Shown here: piece by piece, positions 1 to 8,121 of the stretch | Numbering within the stretch: the first letter of the stretch is position 1 | Layout of the letters: every line of letters starts with the position of its first letter | From: SHLQ01 sp047638715 | GTDB lineage: Bacteria; Actinomycetota; Acidimicrobiia; Acidimicrobiales; SHLQ01 | Direction of reading: 5' to 3' | NCBI GenBank assembly: GCA_047638715.1 | Contig: JBLIMK010000006.1 | Coordinates: forward strand, 1-64,000 | DNA: 64,000 nucleotides | Notes under the pieces: model-generated | Told to the model about the DNA's origin: nothing | Seen by the model: only the letters and a program-made list of their open reading frames with translations | The model's database searches: none | Program-made: the position numbers and the translations under genes

Positions 1-212
1 CCAGCGGTCGCTGCCTGACGAAAGCGAACGTCCAGCTTCGTTACGACGAACTGATAACCCTCGAGCTTCAACACATCGAGACCGAGTTCCACGGTTTCCA
101 ACGCATCGACTCGACCGATTTCGAAATATGTGACGTACATCGAATGGTTGACATGGTCATACGGGTCGAGCTCGTGAAACCGAACTCGGTGATGCGTGAT
201 GTGCATGGGCAT
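1..212 (-). CDS. Acyl-CoA thioesterase, 4HBT hot-dog family (5' part, cut by window edge)
   Basis: Reading the minus strand from an ATG at 212 gives an open frame of about 70 codons that runs off the left edge. It contains ELDPYDHVNHSMYVTYFE, the conserved N-terminal block of YbgC/FadM-type 4-hydroxybenzoyl-CoA thioesterases, in which the Asp and the HVN segment line the active site. These small cytoplasmic enzymes hydrolyse acyl-CoA thioesters. A second in-frame ATG lies two codons downstream at 206. A GGGAAAG stretch upstream may be the ribosome site. The gene is divergent from the SRPBCC gene 35 bp away. Only the first half is visible, so substrate cannot be judged. Confidence 0.82.
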   Translation of the reverse strand, partial: MPMHITHHRVRFHELDPYDHVNHSMYVTYFEIGRVDALETVELGLDVLKLEGYQFVVTKLDVRFRQAATA

Positions 213-247
213 CCACGTACCGTACTTTCCCGCAATAACATTCATCG

Positions 248-709
248 ATGGTTGCAATAACGGTAGAAACCGAAATCGATGCACCTCCAGACGTTGTGTG
301 GTCCGACCTGCGAAACATCGCGACTCACTCGCAATGGATGCACGACGCCGAGTCGATCTGGTTCACGTCCCGATCCCGCGAAGGTGTGGGCACCACGTTC
401 GATTGTGAAACCAAGGTGGGTCCCATTCGGCTGACCGATGCGATGGAGATCACCACCTGGGTGGAGGCCGAGACCATGGGCGTGCGCCACACGGGTGTGG
501 TGACTGGCGAGGGAGCGTTCACGATGAGCGCGTTGCCGGGCGGCGGGACGTTATTCAAATGGGCCGAGGAGTTGTCGTTCCCCTGGTGGCTTGGTGGGCC
601 GGTGGGCGAGCCGATCGGCTCGATCGTGCTGAAACTCATCTGGAAACGGAACCTGCAAAACCTGACGAAGCGATTTCGCAATGGTGAGGTCGTCAGAACA
701 GCGGGCTAA
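248..709 (+). CDS. SRPBCC (START/polyketide cyclase-like) family protein
   Basis: 153 residues. The N-terminus (VAITVETEIDAPPDVVW) is the standard first beta strand and helix of the SRPBCC helix-grip fold, followed by an alternating beta pattern and a long C-terminal helix (residues ~120-145). The length is normal for single-domain members, which bind small hydrophobic ligands or act as coenzyme Q-binding or cyclase-like proteins. No signal peptide or membrane segment is present. It starts 35 bp from a divergent thioesterase, and its 3' end overlaps the convergent rhomboid gene by 17 bp. The specific ligand cannot be inferred. Confidence 0.8.
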   Translation: MVAITVETEIDAPPDVVWSDLRNIATHSQWMHDAESIWFTSRSREGVGTTFDCETKVGPIRLTDAMEITTWVEAETMGVRHTGVVTGEGAFTMSALPGGGTLFKWAEELSFPWWLGGPVGEPIGSIVLKLIWKRNLQNLTKRFRNGEVVRTAG

Positions 710-1568
710 TCCACGTCGTCGCCGCCCATAACGAGGCGGCGAACAATGCCGCGCCCAAGGCCACGCTGACCGCCATGTGTTTATTCGCGCTACCACCCAG
801 CATCGGTCCATCGCCGGGGTTGATGCCGAAGTAGACAGCGCCGAGAGCGAGCCCCGCAATAAAACCACCGGCGTGTCCGCCGAGGCTGACAAACCCGCTG
901 AGACTGATGAAGAGGTTCAGGATCAGTAACCGACCCAACCCCGACTGTTTGAGGCCGATTCCTCGGCTTCGCAGAGTGAGGGCCGTGAGCCCGAGAAGAC
1001 CAAAGATCGCGCCCGATGCACCCATCGTGAGTGCGCGAGGCTCGAGCAGGAGCGCACCGAAAGAACCACCGATGAGGCTGACCATGTAGGCCACGAGGAA
1101 CAGCTTCGGGCCTAGTCGTCGCTCGAGGAGTTGCCCAAGCCACCACAACCCATACATGTTCATGCCGAGGTGGAGAAGGCCGAAGTGGCCAAAGCCGCCG
1201 GTGATAATTCGCCATGGCTGACTCAGCCGATCGATGCCTTCGCCATTCACCGCGATCTCGAGAGCCAGGTCGCCATCGCTCCAGAGCGTGGCATCGAAGA
1301 GTGGAATCGCAGCCACGAACACGAACACGTTGATCGCGATAAGCGCTTTCGTTACGAAGGCCTGTGAACCCGGCAAAGTGTTGGCCGTGTACACCTTTTG
1401 GGTGCTGCCACGCGTGCATTCTGGGCAATGCACGCCCACGGATGCCTGATGCATACATTTCGGACAGATGAGTCGGTCACAACGCTGACAGGACACGCCG
1501 GTGGCGCGGTCTGGGTGGCGGTAGCACACCTCTTCAACTGCAGAGTCTTGGGGGTCGATGGCACTCAT
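693..1568 (-). CDS. Rhomboid-family intramembrane serine protease with N-terminal zinc finger
   Basis: About 291 residues from the ATG at 1568; an in-frame ATG at 1601 would add 11 residues. Residues ~14-55 form a Cys/His-rich B-box-like zinc finger (CxRHP, CQRCDRLICPKC, CPEC). The rest is a six-helix rhomboid domain with the catalytic Ser in GASGAIFG (~185), the partner His in GGHAGG (~232), and the HLGMNMYGLWWLG segment of TM2. Rhomboids cleave transmembrane proteins inside the bilayer. A zinc finger ahead of the rhomboid domain is common in actinobacteria and probably acts as a cytosolic substrate or partner module. The gene is divergent from the trehalose-phosphatase fusion. Confidence 0.9.
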   Translation of the reverse strand: MSAIDPQDSAVEEVCYRHPDRATGVSCQRCDRLICPKCMHQASVGVHCPECTRGSTQKVYTANTLPGSQAFVTKALIAINVFVFVAAIPLFDATLWSDGDLALEIAVNGEGIDRLSQPWRIITGGFGHFGLLHLGMNMYGLWWLGQLLERRLGPKLFLVAYMVSLIGGSFGALLLEPRALTMGASGAIFGLLGLTALTLRSRGIGLKQSGLGRLLILNLFISLSGFVSLGGHAGGFIAGLALGAVYFGINPGDGPMLGGSANKHMAVSVALGAALFAASLWAATTWISPLF

Positions 1569-1640
1569 ACTCGTCTCAAGCGTTGACCGTAGCCGGTTCA
1601 TTCCAAGTTTCGGTAGGCAGCGGCGCTACGGTTTGCTGCG

Positions 1641-4187
1641 ATGTCCGAGGATCCACCGCTTCTACCGCCCGCCCTACTCGAGAACCTCGCCCAACTGGCA
1701 CAGGTTCCTCAGCTGCTCGTGGCGACCGATTACGACGGAACGATCGCTCCGATCGTCAATGACCCAATGCGTGCGATCCCCGACCGCGAAACCTCGGTGG
1801 CTCTTCGAGCGTTGGCGATGCTCGATCAGACGCACGTGGGGATCATCTCGTCAAGAGCCCTTCGCGACCTGGCCGCGCTGAGCCGCCTGCCGGCTGAGAT
1901 CCACCTCGTCGGCAGTCACGGCAGCGAGTTCGACGTCAACTTCGCTCTGCAGATGGACGAAGAGACCCAAGACCGGCGCGACGCGCTCGGTGAAGCCCTC
2001 GTCGAGATCTGCCGTCGGTATCCCGGCTCCAGCCTCGAGCAAAAGCCTGCATCGGTCGCGTTCCACACAAGGAACGGAGACCCAGAATCGGTCGCCGACG
2101 CTATGGCCGAAGTCGAAACCCTCGCAGCCGCCGATGAATCCCTCACCTACAGCACGGGGAAAATGGTCTGTGAGGTCGGCGTGATGCAAACGGACAAGGG
2201 CCGTGCACTCGAGACGCTGCGAACCAACGTCAGCGCCACCGCTGTTCTGTTCGTTGGCGACGACACGACCGATGAGGATGCGTTTCGCACATTGGGCGGG
2301 CCCGATATCGGTGTGAAGGTCGGTGAGGGCGAAACCTTGGCCGGCTTCCGCATCGACGGGACACCCGATGTGGCGTTGCTCCTCAGCACGTTGTTCGCAC
2401 TTCGCTCCGAATGGCTTGCGGGTGCAGGCCTCGTCCCGATCGAGCAACACAGTTTGCTCTCCGATCAGCGGACCGCCGCAATCGTTACTCCCGATGCACG
2501 CGTGACGTGGTTCTGTGCTCCACGCTTGGACGACCCCGCGATCTTCGCGGAACTCCTCGGTGGCCCAACCGCTGGCTATTTTTCCATCCGGAACGCCGAT
2601 GGTCAGGGTCCGAGCTTGCAGCGATATGCCGGCAACACGATGATGCTCGAGACGATCTGGCCGAACTTCACGGTCATGGACTACCTCGACGTCTCCGACG
2701 GACGGCCCACGTTGCTCGCTGGCCGAAGCGATCTGATTCGCCACCTGAATGGGTCTGGGACCGCGATCATCGAATTCGCACCCCGACTCGATTTCGGCAG
2801 ATTCCCAACCCAAATCGAGGTCCGAACAGACGGGCTCGAAGTCAGCGGCGCGCGCGATCTCATCGTGCTGCGATCACCTGGGGTCGAGTGGAAGATCGAA
2901 ACCGCTGGCCAACACCAAACCGCCGTCGCCCGCGTCGACCTCTCGGAAGGTCCGCTCACGCTCGAGCTTCGCGTCGGCACCGCGAGCCTGCGGGCTGAGG
3001 CGACCGAGATCCGCAGGCGAGACCACACGCGCCGTTTCTGGGCGGACTGGGCGGACAAGCTAGAGATCCCCAGCGCGGCGAACGAGGCCGTCCGTCGCTC
3101 GGCGCTCGTTCTAAAGGCCTTGGTGTACGGACCGAGTGGTGGCATCGCCGCCGCCCCAACGACCAGCCTGCCCGAACACATCGGCGGGATCCGCAACTGG
3201 GACTATCGGTACTGCTGGCTGCGCGACGCTGCTCTGAGCGCTGCAGCCTTGGTTCGCCTCGGTAGCCACGAGGAGGCAATGGACTACCTCGACTGGGTAC
3301 TCGGCGTTCTCGATGCCGGCGACGGGCAACCCGAGCGGTTGAACCCGTTGTACTCCCTCGACGGCGGCAAACTCCCTCCTGAAGCGGACATCACCGAACT
3401 CTCCGGTTACGGCGGCTCGAGGCCGGTGCGCGTTGGAAACGCAGCCGACAACCAGGTGCAACTCGACGTCTTTGGACCCATCGTCGATCTGGTGCATCTG
3501 CTCGGCGAGCGCGGCGCTCCCCTTTCGGCCCGACACTGGCGTCTCGTCGAAGCCATGGTCGCAGCGGTCGAACTTCGATGGACCGAGCCAGATCACGGCA
3601 TCTGGGAAATTCGCTCTGCGCCCCGACATCACGTGTACTCCAAGGTGATGTGCTGGGTGACCGTCGATAGAGCAATCCGCATCGCCTCGGACGTTTTTGA
3701 GCGAGAGCGACCCGAATGGCACAACTTGCGAGAGACCATCGCCAGCGACATCTTCGAGAATGGATGGAACGACACCGTCCAATCCTTCACCGCCGCCTAT
3801 GACGGCACCGACCTCGATGCTTCAGTTCTCATGGTCGGCCTCTCCGGGCTCGTCGCACCCGACGATCCTCGATTTGCCAGCACGGTGCGAGCCGTCGAGG
3901 CACAGCTTCGCGAGGGGCCGACGGTCTACCGGTATCACCACGACGATGGCCTACCGGGGGCGGAGGGCGGTTTCCATCTGATGACGTCATGGATGATCGA
4001 CGCGTACGCGATGCTCGGCGAGGTGGACGAGGCGCAGAGTCTGTTTCGCAAACTGCTCGCGACCGCGGGCGAGACAGGGTTATTCGCCGAAGAGTACGAC
4101 CCGGTCTCGTGCCGCTCGCTCGGAAACCATCCTCAGGCCTACAGCCACCTCGGCGTGATCAATAACGCGCTGCGCCTGAACAACTGA
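1641..4187 (+). CDS. Trehalose-6-phosphate phosphatase fused to a GH15 (trehalase/glucoamylase-like) glycoside hydrolase
   Basis: 848 residues in two domains. Residues ~1-250 are an OtsB-type HAD phosphatase: the nucleophile motif is DYDGT (Asp30, Asp32), with a cap region and VGDDTTDEDAF as the magnesium-binding motif. Residues ~265-848 are a GH15 alpha/alpha-toroid enzyme with IRNWDYRYCWLRDAA, the general-acid region DHGIWEIR followed by HHVYSKVMCW, and the general-base region FAEEYDP near the C-terminus. The OtsB domain would make trehalose from trehalose-6-phosphate. Actinobacterial GH15 relatives include trehalases, so the fusion may couple synthesis and breakdown. There is no signal peptide, so it is cytoplasmic. 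It converges on the SDR gene with a 7-bp gap. Confidence 0.88.
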   Translation: MSEDPPLLPPALLENLAQLAQVPQLLVATDYDGTIAPIVNDPMRAIPDRETSVALRALAMLDQTHVGIISSRALRDLAALSRLPAEIHLVGSHGSEFDVNFALQMDEETQDRRDALGEALVEICRRYPGSSLEQKPASVAFHTRNGDPESVADAMAEVETLAAADESLTYSTGKMVCEVGVMQTDKGRALETLRTNVSATAVLFVGDDTTDEDAFRTLGGPDIGVKVGEGETLAGFRIDGTPDVALLLSTLFALRSEWLAGAGLVPIEQHSLLSDQRTAAIVTPDARVTWFCAPRLDDPAIFAELLGGPTAGYFSIRNADGQGPSLQRYAGNTMMLETIWPNFTVMDYLDVSDGRPTLLAGRSDLIRHLNGSGTAIIEFAPRLDFGRFPTQIEVRTDGLEVSGARDLIVLRSPGVEWKIETAGQHQTAVARVDLSEGPLTLELRVGTASLRAEATEIRRRDHTRRFWADWADKLEIPSAANEAVRRSALVLKALVYGPSGGIAAAPTTSLPEHIGGIRNWDYRYCWLRDAALSAAALVRLGSHEEAMDYLDWVLGVLDAGDGQPERLNPLYSLDGGKLPPEADITELSGYGGSRPVRVGNAADNQVQLDVFGPIVDLVHLLGERGAPLSARHWRLVEAMVAAVELRWTEPDHGIWEIRSAPRHHVYSKVMCWVTVDRAIRIASDVFERERPEWHNLRETIASDIFENGWNDTVQSFTAAYDGTDLDASVLMVGLSGLVAPDDPRFASTVRAVEAQLREGPTVYRYHHDDGLPGAEGGFHLMTSWMIDAYAMLGEVDEAQSLFRKLLATAGETGLFAEEYDPVSCRSLGNHPQAYSHLGVINNALRLNN

Positions 4188-4194
4188 TTCCGAG

Positions 4195-4935
4195 TTAGCC
4201 GCGGCCGACGAAGGGCATGTCGTTGGCCATCACGGTCATGAACAACACGTTCGCATCGTGGGGCAATGACGCCATATGGACGACCGCATTCGCTGCGTGA
4301 TCCAGCGACATCGTGGGCTCGACAGCAACATCTCCGTTGGGCTGGAGGATCCCGGATTTCATCTTTTCGACCAACCGTGAAGCTGCGTTGCCGATGTCGA
4401 TCTGGCCAACGGCGATGCCAAACTCACGACCGTCGAGTGAGAGCGACTTCGTGAGACCGGTAATCGCGTGTTTGCTCGCTGTGTACGGGGCGCTGAAGGG
4501 TCGAGGCGTCGTCGCCGAGATCGACCCGTTGTTAATAATCCGGCCACCGTGGGGATCCTGTCGGCGCATCAGCGAAAAGGCTGCCCGCGCACAGAGGAAC
4601 GAACCGGTCAGGTTGATCGAGATCACCCGTTCCCACTCGTCGACCTCAAGCTCGTCGATCGGTACTCCACGCGCTGCAACACCTGCATTGTTGAAGAGCA
4701 GGTCGACCCCACCGAATCGCTCCTCGGTCGAAGCGAACAGTCGCTCGACGTCATCGGGTTTCGATACATCGCAGGCGACCGCTAACCCATCGTTGACGAG
4801 ATCGGTGAGCGTTTGATCGAGGGCCTCCTGGCCACGGCCGGCGATCACGACGTTCCATCCCGCTGCGTCGAGCGCGTGCGCTGCCGCTCGGCCGATTCCG
4901 CTGCCGCCACCTGTGACGATCGCGATCTTGTTCAT
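4195..4935 (-). CDS. Short-chain dehydrogenase/reductase (SDR)
   Basis: 246 residues. The start at 4935 (MNKIAIVTGG) is preferred because GGAAGGAC lies just upstream and the ATG overlaps the stop of the upstream isomerase as ATGA. It has the classical SDR pattern: TGGGSGIGRAA for NAD(P) binding, NNAG at ~84, a catalytic Ser in NNGSISA and YTASK for the Tyr/Lys pair. The reaction is a reversible NAD(P)-dependent alcohol/ketone conversion. Translational coupling to the hydroxypyruvate isomerase gene suggests a small-acid or sugar-derived substrate in the same pathway (inference). Confidence 0.87.
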   Translation of the reverse strand: MNKIAIVTGGGSGIGRAAAHALDAAGWNVVIAGRGQEALDQTLTDLVNDGLAVACDVSKPDDVERLFASTEERFGGVDLLFNNAGVAARGVPIDELEVDEWERVISINLTGSFLCARAAFSLMRRQDPHGGRIINNGSISATTPRPFSAPYTASKHAITGLTKSLSLDGREFGIAVGQIDIGNAASRLVEKMKSGILQPNGDVAVEPTMSLDHAANAVVHMASLPHDANVLFMTVMANDMPFVGRG

Positions 4936-5720
4936 GTAAGTCCTTCCCATCGGTGCCACGCATCGAGCCACGCGAGCCCTGCCTCTACCGTCTCGAGCGG
5001 GTTGTATTCCGCACCGTAGACGCCGTTATATCCACCCGTTTCGGCGATGGCCTTGAGCAGTTCGGCGTAGTCGAGGTCGCCGTGATCGGGTTCAGCGCGG
5101 TCGGGCACGGACGAAATCTGGATGTGGCCAACGTGCTCAAGGTGCGGTTCGATCGCAGAGAACACGTCTCCTTCCATGATCGAGGTGTGAAAACAATCCA
5201 CCATCAAGCTCACGTTTTCGGCGCCGACATTCTCGATCACCTCGAGTCCGTGGTCGAGGCGCGACAAGTAGTAGCCGGGAAAAGATGTTGTGTTGATCGG
5301 TTCGATCAAAATCCCGACGGCCTCGCGACGAGCTTGTTTTGACGCATAGCCGATGTTCGAAACGTAGGTCGTGTCCGACTCGGTCGAACGAGGCGCGCAT
5401 CCGGCGAGCACGCTCACGTTCCGAGCACCGATCGCAGCGGCGTACTGCACGGCCTCGTCGATTCTGGCTCGGGCATCAGCTTCGCGGCCGGGGACTGCGG
5501 CAAGCCCGTAGTCGCCGGTGGAGGCCGAGAAGCGAGTGTTCAACGAGATGACGGGCAAGCCGGTCTCGGAAATGGCCTCGGATAGCTCGTCGACGTCGGT
5601 CGAGAACGGCGCATGGAATTCGACCGCATCGAACCCGGCGCTCGCCGCAGCTCGAACGGCATCGGGAAGGGCCAGGTCCTGCCACAAGTGGCCGAGATTG
5701 GCCGAGATCTGAAGTGCCAT
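4932..5720 (-). CDS. hyi: Hydroxypyruvate isomerase-like TIM-barrel protein
   Basis: 262 residues, one xylose isomerase-like TIM barrel. Recognisable parts are the N-terminus SANLGHLWQDLALPDAVRAA, EPINTTSFPGYYLS, VSLMVDCFHTSIMEGD and the C-terminal YGAEYNPL. The Glu, Asp, His and Glu residues expected as metal ligands sit in those segments. Hyi interconverts hydroxypyruvate and tartronate semialdehyde in glyoxylate metabolism; close relatives act on other sugar acids. It is first in a two-gene unit with the SDR, which could be the tartronate-semialdehyde-type reductase partner, although the SDR fold differs from the usual GlxR. The symbol is by family resemblance. Confidence 0.75.
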   Translation of the reverse strand: MALQISANLGHLWQDLALPDAVRAAASAGFDAVEFHAPFSTDVDELSEAISETGLPVISLNTRFSASTGDYGLAAVPGREADARARIDEAVQYAAAIGARNVSVLAGCAPRSTESDTTYVSNIGYASKQARREAVGILIEPINTTSFPGYYLSRLDHGLEVIENVGAENVSLMVDCFHTSIMEGDVFSAIEPHLEHVGHIQISSVPDRAEPDHGDLDYAELLKAIAETGGYNGVYGAEYNPLETVEAGLAWLDAWHRWEGLT

Positions 5721-5733
5721 TGGTGAGAGCCCG

Positions 5734-7485
5734 TTACCAATACTCTTCGAAATGGATGTTTCCGGGGTGGTTACGCCGATCGATCGTGAAACCGCGCTCC
5801 ACCAGTAACTCGATCACGCCGGTGGTCTCAGGAAATACCACGGCACCGTCTTCCTCTTCGGGTAGCCCGATCATTGCGGGGTTGCCGCACAGGAACGCAT
5901 GCGTCTTCGCCGGGTCGATCGAGCCGCCGAGCACCAGCTCGATATCGCCGTCACGAATGAGGTCTTGCAAGTATCTCTTTGGCACCTCAGCTTCGCGTGT
6001 CGGCATTGGGAGGTAGTGATAGTTCTGGAATCGCTCCTCCAACCGTCGGTGAGCCTCGAGATAACCGAGGTCTTGCCAATTGCGCACCGTCACGGTCGAG
6101 ATGATCGGTCCGGTGTGTCCTTTCCGAAGCAATTCGGTAACCATCGAGTTGTGCGGAGCTTCACCGGTGCCCGTCGCAAAGAACACGATTGCATCTTCGG
6201 GGTTCTCGACGGCGTTTAGCGTGTAGCGCCCAGCAACCTTTGGTCCGAGGTAGATGCGATCACCGACCTGCTTTTGGGCCAGCCTCGGCGTCAACGCAGA
6301 AACGTGAACCTCGTCGGCGGGTACGAGCACGATGTAGAACTCGAGTTCTTCAGTGTCGGGAGGAGCGAGATATCCAGACCCCTCAAACATCGAGTGCGAG
6401 ATCGAATACGACCGACGGATGAGCTTGATCCATTTCGCGTCGATATCGGGATCGGCGAGGTTGTCGACCCGATCTTCCCAGTAGCCCAACCCGAGCGAGG
6501 CGTATTGGCCGGGAAGATGCGATGTGTCGCCGTGGTCGGGTCGGACGCGCAGCACCCACAGGTCGGAATGTCGTTGTTCGAATGCGGTGATCGTGGCGTT
6601 GTAGTTCTCTTCTCGAAGCTCGCTGATCGCGGACTCGTGACGAACGCGACGATGTACGACCGATGGCGGCTCGACCACCTCGAGTTCCGGGAAACATGCT
6701 GCGGCCAGCAACGTGCCGACCTCCCACGAATGCCCGTTCGGGACGTCGACGCCGTCTTCGGGGGCCCCGTCGAACCACAGCTTCCCGCTATCGATGGCGG
6801 CTTGGGTCACGTTGAGTTCAGCGACCGTTGGTCGGGTACGCGTCGACGCAAACACGATGTGGTCGAACTCGAGATCGGGCGTACGACGGTCGTTGAAGAA
6901 GGCGATCGGAAACTCGCCGGAGTGTCCAATCTCATCGGGAATGGAGCGGTAGAGCACCGTGACTCGCCGTTCACGCTCCAATCGACGAAGCACCGCATCG
7001 GCGGCAGGAGCGAGGAGGCCGGGGTCCATTCCGCCAGCAGCGAACACGACACCTGCGCCCGCTGCGGCGACCTCTGCCACAAGTTCGGCCGCGTGATTCG
7101 TGTGTCCGACCACGAGGATGTCCCGGTCGTTCAGCCACCCCGGTAGCGCATCGACCGTCACATTCTCCGAAAGCGTCGCTGCCATCGGCGGAGTCCACTC
7201 AGGATCTCGATGGCGCAAGGCGACAAGGCAGCCCCTTGTTCGGTAGGTCCGCTGGTCGGTGACCACGATGACGAAAGCCTCGTCTGCATCGATGCTGACC
7301 AGCTGTTCGCCATACCCAACTTCGACCTGATTCTCCGGAACGAGTTCGGGAAACGCCACGGAGGCCCGGGGCTCGATCACTCGCACTTTGGTCAATCCCG
7401 ACCGGAGTGATGAGATGGCGACGGAGAGTCCGCCGGCGGTCCCTCCGATCACAATGAGGTCGTAATCGGAGCCCTGGTCAGCCAT
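5734..7485 (-). CDS. FAD/NAD(P)-binding oxidoreductase fused to a ferredoxin-NADP+ reductase-like domain
   Basis: 583 residues. The first ~290 residues look like a pyridine-nucleotide oxidoreductase with an N-terminal Rossmann motif (IVIGGTAGGLS) and a second nucleotide-binding stretch (ILVVGHTNHAAELVAEVA). Residues ~300-583 are a ferredoxin-NADP+ reductase module: RRSYSIS (~358) for FAD, FFATGTGEAP (~437) for NADP, and CGNPAMIGLP (~533). The N-terminal half seems weakly conserved at its cofactor sites, lacking a CxxC redox pair. It may move electrons between NADPH and a ferredoxin. It lies 13 bp upstream of hyi on the same strand and is divergent from the Nfu gene; the iron-sulfur neighbour may be coincidental. 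Confidence 0.8.
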   Translation of the reverse strand: MADQGSDYDLIVIGGTAGGLSVAISSLRSGLTKVRVIEPRASVAFPELVPENQVEVGYGEQLVSIDADEAFVIVVTDQRTYRTRGCLVALRHRDPEWTPPMAATLSENVTVDALPGWLNDRDILVVGHTNHAAELVAEVAAAGAGVVFAAGGMDPGLLAPAADAVLRRLERERRVTVLYRSIPDEIGHSGEFPIAFFNDRRTPDLEFDHIVFASTRTRPTVAELNVTQAAIDSGKLWFDGAPEDGVDVPNGHSWEVGTLLAAACFPELEVVEPPSVVHRRVRHESAISELREENYNATITAFEQRHSDLWVLRVRPDHGDTSHLPGQYASLGLGYWEDRVDNLADPDIDAKWIKLIRRSYSISHSMFEGSGYLAPPDTEELEFYIVLVPADEVHVSALTPRLAQKQVGDRIYLGPKVAGRYTLNAVENPEDAIVFFATGTGEAPHNSMVTELLRKGHTGPIISTVTVRNWQDLGYLEAHRRLEERFQNYHYLPMPTREAEVPKRYLQDLIRDGDIELVLGGSIDPAKTHAFLCGNPAMIGLPEEEDGAVVFPETTGVIELLVERGFTIDRRNHPGNIHFEEYW

Positions 7486-7632
7486 CTGTTATCCCTGCTG
7501 TCGTGGGCGAATGTGCTCCACAACTTTTCTCACAGCCACCACAATCTCAGATTCGCGACAACGATGCTTTGTCCGCGGTCTTTCATTGGCAGGAATCTTC
7601 GAACGGTCTTCATTGTTCGTACACTTGTCACG

Positions 7633-7968
7633 ATGAAGGAATCGCCCGTCGCCGCTGCTGCAACCGCCTCGTTGGGCGTAGATATCATCGCCGCGCCCGG
7701 TTCGATGGAGGCCGAGGTGGCCAAGGTAATTGCTGCGGTGCGCCCAGCTGTGCAGGCCGATAGGGGCGACATCGTGCTCATCTCCGTCGACGACGACACC
7801 GGTGTCGTCGAGGTCGAACTCCAGGGAGCATGCACGAGTTGCCCAGCTTCATCACAGACGCTGAAGGCCGGTGTCGAGCGGATTATGAAAGACCGCGTGC
7901 CCGGCATCACCGAGGTCGTGAACGTCGGCCAGGTGTTCTACGCCGATGGCACCGCCGTCACGCTCTAG
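7633..7968 (+). CDS. NifU C-terminal domain (Nfu-type) iron-sulfur scaffold protein
   Basis: About 111 residues from the ATG at 7633. Earlier in-frame starts exist (7513) but give a non-conserved, low-complexity extension. The C-terminal ~75 residues are a NifU/Nfu domain with the cluster-binding CTSCP motif (CxxC) inside EVELQGACTSCPASSQTLK, followed by the typical amphipathic helix (AGVERIMKDRVPG) and last strand. Nfu proteins carry a 4Fe-4S cluster to target apoproteins. It is physically separate from the suf genes at 16-27 kb. Confidence 0.83.
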   Translation: MKESPVAAAATASLGVDIIAAPGSMEAEVAKVIAAVRPAVQADRGDIVLISVDDDTGVVEVELQGACTSCPASSQTLKAGVERIMKDRVPGITEVVNVGQVFYADGTAVTL

Positions 7969-7983
7969 CCATATGCTCGGGCT

Positions 7984-8118
7984 ATGCAGTTCATCGTCGC
8001 ACATCAAGGTAGCTGGGACGAGATCTTGCTCGTCGCAGGCCCGATCGTCGTGCTCGGTGGTCTTTTGTGGTTCGCGAATCGTCGCGCCGACAAGCTTTCC
8101 GGTGACGAGGCCGAATAG
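7984..8118 (+). CDS. Small single-pass membrane protein, 44 aa, unknown function
   Basis: An ATG at 7984, 15 bp after the nfu stop, opens a 44-codon frame ending in TAG at 8118. The product has a short polar N-terminus, one hydrophobic helix (residues ~14-31: ILLVAGPIVVLGGLLWFA), then a positively charged NRRADK and an acidic tail. This follows the positive-inside rule for an N-out single-pass protein. Many actinobacteria have tiny membrane proteins of this type. Close spacing suggests co-transcription with nfu. No homology can be assigned. Confidence 0.5.
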   Translation: MQFIVAHQGSWDEILLVAGPIVVLGGLLWFANRRADKLSGDEAE

Positions 8119-8121
8119 CCG

